Assembly: GCA_018398585.1 (NCBI GenBank)
Contig: JAGTTD010000013.1
Coordinates: forward strand, 13,181,237 to 13,245,236
Origin: Simmondsia chinensis
Lineage: Eukaryota > Streptophyta > Magnoliopsida > Caryophyllales > Simmondsiaceae
Length of the DNA stretch: 64,000 nucleotides
Direction: 5' to 3'
In this document: positions 22,201-34,290 of the stretch, in pieces
Layout: each line of letters starts with the position of its first letter
Numbering within the stretch: position 1 is the stretch's first letter
Notes under the pieces: model-generated
Database searches by the model: none
The model's input: the letters and a program-made list of their open reading frames with translations, nothing else
Told to the model about the DNA's origin: nothing
Program-made: the position numbers and the translations under genes

Positions 22201-22962
22201 GCAATCGGAGTCACATCTGGAAAATTTCTCGGCTTTGTGGTCAGACACCCAGGGATTGAAATCGGCCCTAACAAGATTAAAGCAATTGTGGAGATGCCGC
22301 CACCAAGAAATTTACGAGAACCTCGTGGTTTGCAAGGAAAACTAGCCTACATCAAACGGTTCATTTCCAATTTGTCAGGAAGATGCCAACCTTTCACAAG
22401 ATTGATGAAGAAAGACGTCCCTTTTGTTTGGGACCAGACTTGTCAAAATGCATTCAACAGCATCAAAGAATATTTGCTGAAGCCACTTGTCTTGATGGCA
22501 CCTGTTCAAGGAAGACCTTTGATATTGTACACTGCAACATTGGAGCGATCCCTTGGAGCGATGTTAGCACAAAAGAATGACGAAGGAAAAGAAAATGTCC
22601 TTTATTATATTAGCAAAACGTTGGTGGGGGCAGAACACAACTATTCGACCATTGAAAAGAATTGCCTAGCATTGGTGTTCGCTGTGCAGAAATTAAGACA
22701 TTATCTCATGTCTCATTCGTTTACCTTGATCTCGAAGATTGACCCGCTGAAGTATATATTGTCGAAAACAATGTTGTCGGGGCGTTTAGCTAAGTGGGCA
22801 ATGTTGTTAGCCCCATTTGACATAAAATTCGTGCCACAAAAGGCAGTTAAGGGGCAAGCTATAGCTGACTTCTTGGTAGCACATCCCACTCCTGATGATG
22901 AACAATTTCCAGATGACTTGCCAGATGAGGAGGTACTTCACGTAGAAACGATACCATGGTAG
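22201..22962 (+). pseudogene. Tat RT connection and RNase H (first) domain
   Basis: A 242-codon open frame runs from 22237. It begins with the RT thumb 'HPGIEIGPNKIKAIVEMPPP' and 'LAYIKRFISNLSGRCQPFTR', then the usual Ty3 RNase H: 'PLILYTATLERSLGAMLAQK', ENVLYYISKTL, 'AEHNYSTIEKNCLALVFAVQ' and KLRHYLMSH. It ends 'KGQAIADFLVAHP', the typical Tat junction to a second RNase H. It is the best preserved piece of the element. 'LYTA' stands where relatives usually have LYISA or LYIAV. Confidence 0.9.
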
Positions 22963-23285
22963 TTGTATCTTGATGGAGCAGCAAATCGAAGGGGGCAGGA
23001 GTAGGCATTGTTTTTATCACACCCTCTGGCGGACTTATTCCTTACTCATTCGCTTTAACAGAACTTTGCTCTAATAATGTGGCTGAGTGCGAGGCAAGTG
23101 TTTGGTGACTCACAACTAATTGTCAAACAAATAAATGGTCAATATGAAATTAGAAATGCAAATTTAGTGCCTTTGTACCAAAGAGCGAAATATTTAATGG
23201 AGCAGTTTTATGATATTGAAGTATCACATGTGCCAAGGTCTGAGAATGATAAAGCTGATGCCCTTCAAAAATGGCCACTTCATTA
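22963..23285 (+). pseudogene. Second (archaeal-type) RNase H of the Tat element
   Basis: A second RNase H follows the first: LYLDGAANRRG holds the first acidic residue, then in a shifted frame 'YSFALTELCSNNVAECEAS', 'VFGDSQLIVKQINGQYEIRN' and 'HVPRSENDKADALQ' with the last Asp. Dual RNase H with an archaeal-like second copy is the hallmark of Tat elements. A frameshift near 22990 and shortened helices show decay. It may replace the degenerated first domain in removing template RNA, which is known only for relatives. Confidence 0.85.
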
Positions 23286-23289
23286 ACTC

Positions 23290-24660
23290 TGCCCACCGAA
23301 AGAGAAATTTAAGTCACTATTGGGGAACGTCACCTGCTGATGCCAGCAGTGGAGTGTCTAGACCAAGTGGAGAAAGTAAACTCAGTCTTTATTGACGATA
23401 GCAAAGAAGAGCCACATTGGCCACAAACTTTGATTGAATATTTATGACACAGCATTCTACCCGCTAATTTGAAGAAGAGGACGGAGATAAGAAGACGAGC
23501 ACCTAAATTTGTGTTGAAAAATGACACTTTATATCGGAGGTCCTTTGGTGGGATCCTACAGTAGTGTTTGTCTAAAGAAGAGGCCGCCCTAGCTCTCAAA
23601 GAAACACATTTTGGCGTATACGGTGCTCACCAAGCCGGACCAAAGCTTGTTGATCAAGTCAAAAGGTTAGGCTATTATTGGCCAACCCTGGTGCAGGATG
23701 CAATGAAATTCACGAAGACCTACCAAGCTTGTCAAATACATGGAGATTTTATTCACCAACCACCACAACCTCTACACCCAAGCGTGTTGTCTTGGCCCTT
23801 TGACGCGTGGGGCCTTGATGTCATAGGTCCATTTAAGCCCCCGTCATCCCACCAGCATCAATATATACTTGCAGGGACGGATTACTTTTCAAAGTGGGCC
23901 GAAGCTATTGTACTAAGAGAAGTCGGGGCAAAAGAGGTTGCAGATTTCATTCAGGTTCAATTGATCTACCGTTATGGAGTCCCGCCGAAGATAATCTCCA
24001 ACAATGCTCTTTATTTCAAAAGCCAACTGGTGGTCAGATTGTTCGAGAAGTACAAGTTCAAACATAGCTTCTCATCAAGCTATAATCTGTCATTGAACGG
24101 TCAACCCGAAGCATTCAATAAGGTGCTTTGCAAAATTTTCAAGAAAATGGTCTCGAAAAAAAGAAGGGACTGGCATGAACAATTACCTGAAGCTCTATGG
24201 GCATACTGAACTATAGTCCGAAATATGCACGCCTTATAGTTTGGTATTCGGGTCAGAGGTAGTTTTTCCTTTGGAAATATAATTGCCTTCTCTAAGAGTA
24301 CCCGTTCAGCTCACTGACCTAGATGAAAATGTGAAGATCAGGCTAGCCGAGCTTGAAGCCCTGGATGAGCACAGATTAGCTGCTCAACAAAGACTTGAAG
24401 TCTATCAAGCTCAAGTTGCTGGTGCATTCAATAGAAGGGTGAAGTTTAGCTCATTTTCTGTTGATGACTTAGTCCTCACAGTTAGGCGGCCAATTGTTAT
24501 AAACAAGAGGGCGCGAGGCAGGTTCGAGCTGAAGGGGAGGGACCGTACATTGTCACAAAGGTCTATCTGAAGGGTGCTTATGAACTGTCAAATCCCGAGG
24601 GCGAAGTCATATATGTCCAATGTATTCCAAAAAAAAAGAAGTTTGGATAGATGGGTTGTA
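23290..24660 (+). pseudogene. Tat integrase pseudogene
   Basis: The zinc-binding domain is 'THFGVYGAHQAGPKLVDQVK' with both His, but YQACQIHG shows Tyr where the first Cys belongs. The core has the first Asp in 'FDAWGLDVIGPF'; the second is Asn in ISNNALYF (relatives have ISDNA); the Glu is present in GQPEAFNK. The C-terminal region is 'RLEVYQAQVAGAFNRRVKF' and 'VDDLVLTVRRPI'; a frameshift near 24537 precedes 'GAYELSNPEGEVIYVQ'. I see no chromodomain, which fits Tat. The enzyme would join element DNA to the genome. The Asp-to-Asn change alone would abolish catalysis. Confidence 0.9.
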
Positions 24661-24949
24661 ATAAACTACGGAAGGCTTGATCCCTTAAAAGGGTACGTAG
24701 GCAGTTTAGTTGTAAACTAGATCCAGCCCCAATAATAAATAAAATTCCTTTTTTCCCCTTCTTAAAAAAAAGAGACAAATCTCAATGACTTCCAAGTCAA
24801 ACAAAAGACAAACCTTAAATGGTATAACTAATTCTTTATTGGAAAAGAACAACAAGGCTAAAATATAAAAACACGTGAAAAAAGGAAATGAAATAGATGA
24901 CGAAGTAAAACAAACAGAAGAAAATGCAAAACTAAGATGATTTGTTAAA
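24661..24949. other. Spacer between integrase and antisense ORF
   Basis: Non-coding, 289 bp. It contains one copy of the GATCCC...GGGTACGTAGGCAG motif (24675-24702) and an LTR-like scrap, 'atgacttccaagtcaaac', so part of it resembles LTR sequence. It may hold the ends of both convergent transcripts. Confidence 0.6.
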
Positions 24950-27761
24950 CTAAATGACTACGTCGACCAAGTTCCTCAAGTTATCGTTTTTCGCCCCCAA
25001 GTCTTTAACCTTGTTGTGCCCCACTTGAGCTAGCAATGTTTCAAGATGGATCATTTCTTTCCTTTTGTCCTCCATGAAAGTCTTTAGTTGGCTTTCGGTC
25101 GTCTCTAGTTTGTCTTTGGCCTTATCAAAATTCTTTCTCAATTCTCTAGCTCTTTCCTTGGTCTCGGGCACAACTTCTTCTCGAGCCTTCAACTTTGCAG
25201 TTTCTTTAGACAACTTTGCTAGTTTTGTCCCTGAAACCTCTAACTCAAAGCCACACGCTGAATGTTGAAGAGATAGATCATTACAATGCGCTAAGTCCAC
25301 TGAATCCTCTATTGCCACAATTGCTTCAGCTATGCTAAAAATCTTCACGATCTTAGATTTAAGCCATTCACTTTCTACAGTGCTGAGATTCTTAGCCTTG
25401 ATAATGAGCTACAGCAATTCCAATGATTCACGAACTCTAGAACGAATTTTCAACAATAATTGTGTAGAGCCGCAATCAGAAATAAGCCCTACGACGGCCT
25501 CAACCCCATTTGTAATGTTTTGCCTGATCCAATCATCTACAAGGGGAGAAAATAAGTTGCATAAGGATGCCGGGATGCTTTGGAGTGGAACCAAATCCAG
25601 TACAGTCCTTCCATTAGACTTAGATCCCAGTTCTTCTTCTAGTATTTCGACATCACCAACTTTCTTAATTACAAGACAATTTTGGCCTACATCCAACAAA
25701 GGATCATGGTTGACAGTGGGAATGCCGCCTAAGTCTGGAGCAAGGAGATCTTGAAACTTTGCGCTTTCCTCAGATTCAGAACTAGCCGAGTGGTCAGGTC
25801 TGGCATACCGAGCTCTCTTAAAATGCACATCACTAGGAGAGCCTGCTTGTCTAGTCTTTGTCTTCTTGCTCAAATTATGGGAGCTGCCGATCGAGATGCC
25901 TTGAAACATGGAATCCGTGGAAGCTTTTTGTGATGACCCACTGATAGCCTTCGTTTTAATCTCATCTAACTTAATGGCACCAGGGAAGTGAGCAACTACG
26001 GTCCGTATGTTTGTAATAACATAGGTAGGATCTCAAATGAATTGCTCCTTACCCATCAAAGTTTTGTGGGTCTTGTAAATGGAATGGCTCAAGTATGGGC
26101 CAGTAACCCCTGTCCACAAACTGCAATACCTCCAAGTACAGGCACCTTCTTGGTACTTGTTGGGAACATGGAATCTGGCACCTGAATCCTTCACATAAAG
26201 TTTAGCGCAAGCATTAGCTAGATCTCTCAAGTTACTTCGCCTTCTCAAAGCAACATTGAACCCCAAACAATTGAACGGGACGCCTGGGTCAAATCCAAAT
26301 TGACGAGCAAAACGATTCAGATAATATGGCTCTAAAATTAATTTGGAACTGATTCAAACAGCTAATATAGAGGACCGAGTGCAAAGAGGAACTTGAAGTC
26401 ATCATCTATTAAACCCATATCAACCAAATCACGGCCTTTCTCAGATGGCTCAGGAAATGAACTAGCTCGGAAGCCAATAAAACCACCATCCTTGAACAAG
26501 TGGCGGGCCTCAAAAAGAGTCTGTTCCCTCCCCTTTATGCCAACATAACGGATTAAAGTCGGGTATTCAACTGGGTAATCATGATCTAGACGACAAGGAT
26601 ATAAGGATGGAAAGACCTCCGCTAACCAGCTGACGAGTAATGCATAGCAAAAGATGGGTTGGCTCTACCTGGATTCTCTGGATGGGTAGCCATTAGACCC
26701 AGTCTGTGATATATGTGACCAAGCACCGTTGAAGCAAGTGAAATCCTTCGACCCTCTGCCATTAAGGAAGCCATAACAAAAGTCTCAGGCCTTACTATAC
26801 CTACACCCGACGGTAACACAAACCTACTTAGCCAAAAAGCCAAATAAGCTACCAATTCCCCTTTGTCTGAAACATCAAAAGGAGCTTGTCTTCTCTTCGA
26901 TTTTTCCCAAGCACGTTGCAGATGTGAGCCTTTTCGGGTCAATTCTTTGCTGACATCAAATTCTTCCCCAAAAGCAACATAAACCAAATCATCTCTATAA
27001 AAGTGTTGTAACCATTTTTTTAAATATACATGGTCATCCTTATGAAACCTGCAAAGTGTAGCATGGATATGAAGTAGCTCAGCAGTCGTAGGTGGGTAGG
27101 TCTCAAGGTCGTTCCGCAGCAAATATTCCTCATATACTTCTCCCAATATGGGCAAGCCACCAATGCTTTCCAAGTCATAAAGAGAAATCCCAATTTCACC
27201 CCCGCCGTGGTGAGGGGTATTCGATAATGGGCCCCAAAGCTCACAAAAGGCCCTCCAGACATCTTTGTTGAATGTGTAAGGGAAACAAGAAATGGCTACT
27301 GCTCCATATATCCCAGCTTCTTTCAACATATGCTCATAATAATCCAAAATCCTTTCTGTCCATTCCATCAAACCAGGGATAAAAGTCGCTAGGCCTTGAA
27401 ATTGGAACATAACTCCCCAATTCCTTTTCTCTGAAAGCAGTTTGTGAAGGACTGGGTAAAATTCCATTCCAATTGGAGGACTCTCAACGTTCACCTTTTC
27501 AAGAAAAGTCGCCCTAAAGCGAGGGCCATAATTCTTACGCACGTTGATGCATCCATTTTCACCATTCTTTGAATATGAAAAGTTACCCTGAGAAAGGGTC
27601 TCTCATTTGATTGAAGAGATGATCGGATTGGGAACAAGAGCACTTTTGAATTCTTTCATTGAAATAGACCTTCTGTACCTCGGACCATAACTCAATTCTT
27701 CTCTATGTTCTACGGGCGCCTTTTGAAACCCGCAAAAGCCACGAATGTCTATGGGCGCCAT
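24950..27761 (-). pseudogene. Antisense ORF with plant mobile domain (PMD)
   Basis: A minus-strand gene of about 900 codons, starting at ATG 27761 (MAPIDIRGFCGF). A TGA at 27603-27605 interrupts it; it then runs open from 27542 to 26622 with the PMD core: 'WGVMFQFQGLATFIPGLMEW', AFCELWGPLSNT, 'GGGEIGISLYDLESIGGLPI' and 'SDKGELVAYLAFWLSRFVLP'. After a frameshift near 26622 come 'WLAEVFPSLYPCRLDHDYPV' and 'YLNRFARQFGFDPG'. The part from 26266 to 24950 is one frame with stops at 26033 and 25409. Its end (25268-24980) is a coiled coil rich in Lys/Glu. The PMD occurs in host MAIN-like proteins, some DNA transposons and antisense ORFs of Tat elements; its retroelement role is unknown. The ATG lies 105 bp from the 3' LTR, so an antisense LTR promoter is likely. 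Confidence 0.88.
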
Positions 27762-27850
27762 CTAAACAAGAAATACAACAAATGAAATCTTGAGCTAATA
27801 TTGTTGTATGGTCGAGCATTGACCGTATTCAAAGGGATTCACACGCACAA

Positions 27851-27866
27851 TGCTCGAGAGGGAATC
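27851..27866 (+). other. Possible Tat polypurine tract
   Basis: 'gctcgagagggaatc' directly before the 3' LTR. It is purine-rich but short and interrupted, so it is assigned by position more than by sequence. Confidence 0.4.
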
Positions 27867-30800
27867 TGTTGAACATGAAATTTTCACAAATTTAAATATT
27901 AGCTTTCGAAGTCGTATTCAAAAAAAAAAAAAATTTTTTTTTTCATATTATGGGTCAATAAGTGAACTCATACAAATTTAAGTATATCCACAAAATATAA
28001 AACAGTCTTAAAATTATGGTGCATGAGATGCTAATTAAATTGGCTTAATATGACAAATCCAAAGCAAATGTATTAGACTACCTAGATCCCATTAAGATGG
28101 GCCTATCTGTCCAATCGAAATTGAACAAAAGAAATTTTTTAAAAAAAAGAGAAAAGTTAATAGAGAACCATTCTCCCCACTTCTTCCTCCATGACTAAGA
28201 AAATGGGAGGGGTGGTTAAAAGCCCATAAAAAGGGTTCCAAAAAAAAAGAAAGACGGAGGAGAGGAGAGAACCGTGAGAAAGAAAGAGAGGGAGAAAAGG
28301 GAGGTGAGAGAAAGGGATCAAGAAAAGCAAAAAAAAAAAAAAAAAAAAAGGGAAACTCTAAATAAATATCAGAAAGATGCAGATTAAAGAAGAAAGAACA
28401 AGAGAGAAAGAGGTAAAGTTTCTCTTTATACACAAAATTTGCAAGGAATTTAAGATGTTGATACTACAAAATTTACTTTTTTTTTTATCAATAACTTATC
28501 CCTCTACTCCCCATTATGTGTTCTATACTTCAAAATATCACTCATGTACATTTTCTTTCAAGTTAGTTTTACCCTCTCTAAAGCAAAATTTTGATTTCTT
28601 TCTAGTGAAATTTGAAAAACAAAATTTTATATCTCTCCAAACTAGGGAGAAGATTTGATCTTTTTTGAACTAACCTCTTTCACCCTCACTTTAAATTAGA
28701 TTTGCCTGCTTTGTTTAAAAAAAACATTAGAAGTTCAAGAAACAAATCTTAAGGTTATGGGGTTTCAAAAAAAAAAAAAATGGGTATTAAAAAAAAATTG
28801 AACGGACTTTTCAAGTCCCTCTTAAATTTTAAAGTGTTTTAATTCACGGTGGATTGAAAAATTTTATGTGAAGGTGTTTAACCTATGGTGGATTGAAAAA
28901 TCCTACGTGGGGATGTTTAACCCATGATGGATTGAAAATCCTACATGGAGGTGAACAGAAAGGGTAATAAATTTTAACCCACGGTGGATTAAAAAATCCT
29001 ATTTGGGGGTGGCCCGAAAGAGTAGCAAATTTAACCTATGATGGATTTAAAACATCCTACATGGGAGTGTTAAAAGAAATTTATAACTGATTCCAACCAA
29101 TAACGAAGTTTTAAAAAGAAAAATGGATTTTCCTTTTAAATTGGGTTCAGTTCCAATTAAACTCCTTCGGAGCCGTACAATTTGCACAATAATTTTGTAA
29201 AACCTTTTTTTAATTATTAAGAAAAAGGAGAAAATCAAATTAAAAAAAAGGGGGAAGAGGGTATGTACAGTTACCTCCCCCAAAGCTTTTATTAATTAAA
29301 AAAAAAAAGAAGAGATGGAAAAGAAGAAAAAGAGAAAGAAAATTAAATATAAAAAAAGGGTACCATCCCCTAAATTTTTTTTTTCCTTTCTCTCTGTTTT
29401 TCCTTATTTTCTTAGATTTAAAAAGAAAAAAAAAAGAAACGTTTAAAAATCAAAGCGAGGTGGCCATATCAAAGAAAAAAAAAAAATCTTTGTTCTTTTT
29501 GTTTTTTTTTTTTTTTAAGAACTACTTTAACTAGGTCTCGAAAAGGGTACGTAGAAAACTCGACATAAAAAGAAAAGGGGTTGAGTGCGGTTGCTAAAGT
29601 GTAAGAATCACGTTAAGGTTTCACTAGTTCAATTTCCAGAGCCACGTTAGCTTAATCTCGAAATTGGGTAGTAGAAAATCCAAAATAAAAATGGTGAATT
29701 CAATCATGATCGACAAATATCAAGTACCAGAATCATGTGACTTGCTGTTAAGGTCGATTCAACCAGGTTACAAAATAATAACACAAAATGACAAAAAATG
29801 GACCTCCAGTTGAAAAAAAAAAAAAAAAAAGGAGGGTGAATGGGAAGACTTACCCGAAAAGTTGTTAGAGCGAGAATCGTTGGTCAAATAAATCAAGGAC
29901 TACCTTTGGAACTTCAAGTATAACATATGAGTTTGACATGGACTTTCTTTTTATAAGCAAAGAAAATCTCAAGATTCAAAATTCAAAAATCACATCCCAA
30001 GTAAATCTATGTTGATCACAACAACAATTCAAAATTCAAACCAAGTTGCCTGTCCATGTTGATAAAATTGGGTGTAGATGTGCACATATAAAAACAAAAG
30101 TTTACTTATAGGTAATCCAAAAAAGAAAAAACCTCATGACCATAAAGTTGAACTACGAATGGCTTGATTCCTTAAGGGGTACGTAAGCAACCAAGTTCAG
30201 GTGCAGCCCAAATAATAAAATAAATTCCTTTTTTTTGTCTCACGTGGGATTAATATTAAGTCAACATTCAAAATAGTTGACTCGACTCAATTTGACTTGG
30301 GCAACCTAAACCAAATGACTTCTACGTCTAACCCAAAACAAAATACCTCTAATGCCCGGTCCAAACTCAAAACGTCTTTCATGTCAAGACCTAAATTCAA
30401 AAGGACTCTCAAGTCAAACCTAAACCCAAATTAAATTTTATTTTGTGCCCAAATATAAATTTAATGTTATCGAGCTCAAATTCAAATTCAAAATAATCTA
30501 AACCTGAAATTGACTTCTATGTCACACTCAAACCTCAAATTGACTTCCATGTCACACTTAAACCTAGTTTTATGCCAAATTCAAATACAAAAGGAGCTTC
30601 TATGCAAAATTTAAACTCAAAACCAAATTCCTAAGCCAAACTGACTCCCATTTCAAGACCAAATTTAAAGTAAATTCTACATCAATTTCAAATCCTAAAT
30701 GCCAAACCTAAGTCAAGATGTCCTCCATATTAAATTCAAATTTAAATGACGTTTCTCTCAATTTTAAGCTCGAGTCAAACCCCAAATCCAAATCAATATA

Positions 30801-31564
30801 AGTCAAATCCCGAATCCAAATCAATACGAGTCAAACCCCAAATCCAAATCAATACGTGTCAAACCCAAATCCAAATTAATATAAGTCAAACCCCAAATCC
30901 AAATCAATACAAGTCAAACCCCAAATCAAAAGTACTTCCAAATAAATTCCATGTCAAATTCCAATTCAAATAAATTTCAAGTCAAACCTCGGTATAAAAA
31001 AAAATGACTTCCTGGTCAAACTGAAACTCGAAACTACTTTCAAACCAAATAAATGGAGATTGCTTCCAAACCCAAACAAAATTATTTCTCAACCAAACCA
31101 AAATCCAAATTTTCAAACCAAGTCCAAGTTCCCAAGTCCAAGCCAAACCAAAACTAAATCAAGTCCAACATGATTTCTAAGTCAAACCTAACCCAAGCTA
31201 AACTCCAATCCAAAAAAACTTCCAAGTCAAACCTAAATTCAAAATACCTTTTGAGTCAAACCTAAATCTAAATGATTCTTAAGCCAAGACTAAACCCAAA
31301 TAACCTTCAAATTGAACCTTCCAAAATACAAATAAACCTCAAACGCCTATTGTGGGCTTAAACCAATTAATCCTGTAGTCACCTTGTCGATTGATTAAAA
31401 CACAGACATACAACCAGTCAAAATCAAAAGGTGTTCTCATAAGTGAGATGTAATTAAGGGTGTACATCACCTTGAATAGGGTCGCTTCCCAAACTAATAG
31501 AACATATGTACACCTTGTATATAGGAAAATTCATTTTTTGCAAATTCCATATTTTTGCTCAACA
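27867..31564 (+). repeat. Tat element 3' LTR, 3698 bp
   Basis: It starts TGTTGAACATG, ends 'gctcaaca' and is followed by the TSD AATAC (31565-31569). It is colinear with the 5' LTR at 12839-16543. Differences are mostly transitions and homopolymer lengths. A 30-base block near 30520 ('cttctatgtcacactcaaac' and following) is duplicated here and single in the 5' LTR. Confidence 0.93.
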
Positions 31565-31569
31565 AATAC

Positions 31570-33325
31570 CATATAAAAATGAAAAATTTTAATTATAAAA
31601 ATATAAGAAATACCATATATTATATATTTTACATATTATGCATGCATATTATTAAACATAAGTATATACTAAATGAACATCAATAACATTTTTTTTTTCA
31701 AAAATCACTACACATTACATTTCTTTAGAAATAGTGCATTTTAAAATCTACATATAAACTCCACAGGGGTATAATAGTGCTATGTATTGGTGAACAAATT
31801 TTCATTTTAAAACTACATATTACAGTAACAAAATAATAAAACCATAAAAGAGAAAATAGACTATATATTTTCTTTTCTTTTCTTAAGTAATATTTTGCTT
31901 CCCTAATAAAAATAGTAAATAAAAGTTATAATAATATGACTTACCTAAGCACTTTAGAGCTCCAATCTTTGTTTTTTACTCTTAGATTGATGAGGAAGCA
32001 AAAATTTATACATTCAAGAGTTGAAGTTGGTGTTGAAGAAAAGTTGAAATTAAATTTTAAGAAAATAATTCAACATTCTGGGGAAAACTAAAAATAAATA
32101 TTTGAGCTGGAGGAGATAAGCTGAAGGGGAAAAAAAAAACCTTGACAGAGAAAATGACTTGGGGTTGCATGGGTGAGCTTCGAATGCATAGAGGGGCAAC
32201 AAACACTCTTGATGAAAAAGTTTGTAATAATTACATTTTAATAGTATTATTTTATTAAATTATTAATATTAAGTGTAATATTATGTATAAAAAATAATAT
32301 ATATTTAATATTATAAATATAATTATTTATTATTTAATTATGTGTGAACATATATATTATATGTTAAGTTTGTATACAATAATTTTATATATTTGATATA
32401 TGAGGGTTAAAAGATTTCTTATTTAGATAATTTGTCATTTAGGTATATACAATGATTAATATACTTTAATCTTTTAAAATTTTTTCATTTAGGTATTATT
32501 CAACTTGATTAGGTGCATTACATTTCTATAATAACTCATTGAAGTTTGGACGAAAATTGTTAAATGTGGTACATGATTACCATACTCATAGATTATCTAC
32601 ATCTTACATACGCAGTCATGTTCTATAAAGTTATATATATTCTTAAAATTTAAATATACTGTAACAATTGAGTTGGAATCATAACCAGTTCGAGAGTGTA
32701 GGTTTTGCAGTAAATTGAGTTGAGTTATTTTTGATTTGGCTCATCTCGAAGTTAGGTGGAGTTTGAGTTGGAGCATAATATATTTCATCTGTTTTAATGT
32801 CTAGTTAATCAGATTAGGACATTTTGCGTCTCCATATATTTTAATTCGGGTTATTTTGAGTTGAAATTATCTTGGACTTTAGATCAATTAAATCAAGTCA
32901 AACATCGAGTAAGATAGGACCGAGTTTTAATCTAGTCGGCCCTTCTTAGGTTTGAATCAACCAAAAATTTGAGTTTTGAATCATCTCCAGTCTTGACCGA
33001 TGACTTCAAATCATTGAAATTGATTTTACAGATTTATTTTTACAATGAGAAATTGAACTTATGTACACTGAGATACTGGTGGGAAAAGAACCTAGCAAAA
33101 CCAAAAATACTTAGAAAAAAATATCATGGAAGCATCATACCATATGCCACACTCAGCCACTAATTCAGTATTTTTGTAAAATCAAAATTTTAGAGTCTAG
33201 ATATTTTTTGGTAGAAAAGTTAGGGTTTGATTATTTCTTATGTAGAAAATAGAGCTGGATTATTTTTGGATACATTAAGATATAATTGGGTTATTTTTAG
33301 ATTAAATGTTATATATACGACAATG
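31570..33325 (-). other. hAT 5' non-coding region with a splice donor
   Basis: AT-rich DNA between the Tat insertion and the first SINE, with no coding frame except a chance 64-codon one. On the minus strand GCTTAG|GTAAGTCATATT at about 31936-31950 is a consensus 5' splice site. Together with the AG at 12602-12603 it suggests that the transposase gene had a 5' UTR intron of about 0.6 kb into which the Tat element inserted. The intron parts on the two sides of the Tat element (12610-12830 and 31570-31830) also resemble each other ('ttacatttctttt', 'aaacatcaat'), as if it contained a local duplication. Confidence 0.5.
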
Positions 33326-33345
33326 GAATTTTTTGTAACTTATTA

Positions 33346-33606
33346 CAACAACAACAACATTCCCAGTGCCACAAGGGCTCCCACTTGCGCGGGGTCAGGG
33401 ATAAGATGTACGCAGCCTTACCCCATCAGGGTCAAGCCCTGAAGAGATATTGTTTCCGAGGACCCCCAGTCCAGTAGTTGGAAAATTGTCAAAAACTTGT
33501 AAAAAGACCATGAAAGGGGGTAAGTAGGGATCGTGTTGGGAGCGTGTAAGGAGCATGTAAGGGAGCAAGTTGGGCCTAGATGTCATGCGAGGCGTGTAAG
33601 TATACA
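33346..33606 (-). mobile_element. Au-like SINE with 20-bp TSD
   Basis: A minus-strand retroposon of 261 bp. Its 3' end is at the left, a (TTG)n tail seen as 'acaacaacaacaacattccc'. The conserved body reads on the minus strand GGGGTAAGGCTGCGTACAT, then GGGAGCCCTTGTGGCACTGG. It is flanked by GAATTTTTTGTAACTTATTA (33326-33345) and GAATTTTTTATAACTTATAA (33607-33626), differing at two bases. The body matches the Au family of angiosperm SINEs by its 'ggtaaggctgcgtac' core. The tRNA-like A and B boxes are degenerate. Confidence 0.85.
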
Positions 33607-33818
33607 GAATTTTTTATAACTTATAATATGCAAAATTCTTTATTATAACAAATAATAGAACCTTTTCAAATTAATATTCAGTAAATTAATAATATCTTTT
33701 AAATAATAAAATTATCCGATCTCAAATTAGGATCAATGTGCTAAATTAATAATCTAAATAAATTATAAGATAACATATTTTAAATATTTTTTGGACTATA
33801 AGTCTCAAATACTTACGC

Positions 33819-33845
33819 AAACCCTAAATCCTAAACCCTAAACCC
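33819..33845. repeat. Short telomere-like CCCTAAA tract
   Basis: 'aaaccctaaatcctaaaccc' followed by TAAACCC gives about four imperfect CCCTAAA units. It is too short to call a former telomere; plant promoters also carry such telo-box words. Confidence 0.6.
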
Positions 33846-34156
33846 GATATCTCTATGATTTGACATTTTTTTTTGAAACTTTTATTGGTATTTTTTTAAC
33901 ACTAGTTTTATTGTCATTAGATTGACCACTTTAACCTTCATAAATTATTTAATTGATTGGCCATACTTCAATATCATTTTAAATAAATGATGACAATGTT
34001 CGAAATTAAGATTTTCTCCAATGTGGAATTAATTCAATTTGAATTTGATTTTTGGTATTGTACAAAGTAGTCTTTAATAACTACATATAATCCGCTAAAC
34101 ATAAACGCTTTCAAAATTTTAAATTTGCTAAATCAACTTAATTTGATTTAACAATG

Positions 34157-34290
34157 AATCTCGTGCTGCAACCCTTCAGGTTGGGGGTCCTTGGAAACAG
34201 CCTTCCAGCAGGGTTACACTATGAAGGGGTAAGGCTGCATACATCCACTAATCCCAGATCCCGCTTATGCGGGAGCCTTTGAGGCACTGG
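34157..34290 (+). mobile_element. Au-like SINE fragment (plus strand)
   Basis: It contains 'gggggtccttggaaacagcc', 'ggggtaaggctgcatacat' and 'gcgggagcctttgaggcact', the same order as the SINE at 33346 read on its own strand. The end runs into a TA microsatellite instead of a TTG tail. Confidence 0.8.

Larger units (their letters stand above)
12839..31564 (+). mobile_element. Ty3/gypsy retrotransposon of the Tat lineage with antisense ORF
   Basis: An 18.7-kb element with 3.7-kb LTRs, TG...CA ends and the 5-bp TSD AATAC. Plus-strand order: extra ORF (16640-17134), gag (17248-19332), protease (19333-20586), spacer, RT (21440-22200), RNase H (22201-22962), a second RNase H of the archaeal type (22963-23285) and integrase (23290-24660). 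A minus-strand ORF with a plant mobile domain (24950-27761) lies before the 3' LTR. A second RNase H, very long LTRs, an ORF ahead of gag and an antisense ORF are together known from the Tat group (Ogre, Retand and relatives). All genes carry stops. The element sits in the hAT element. Confidence 0.93.

Noticed and set aside
26622..27542. 306-codon plant-mobile-domain frame as a host gene
   Set aside because: It lies between integrase and the 3' LTR of a Tat element, is antisense, and continues in broken frames in the same element.
33819..33845. Interstitial telomere
   Set aside because: Only about four imperfect CCCTAAA units, inside a hAT element; too short to indicate a chromosome fusion.
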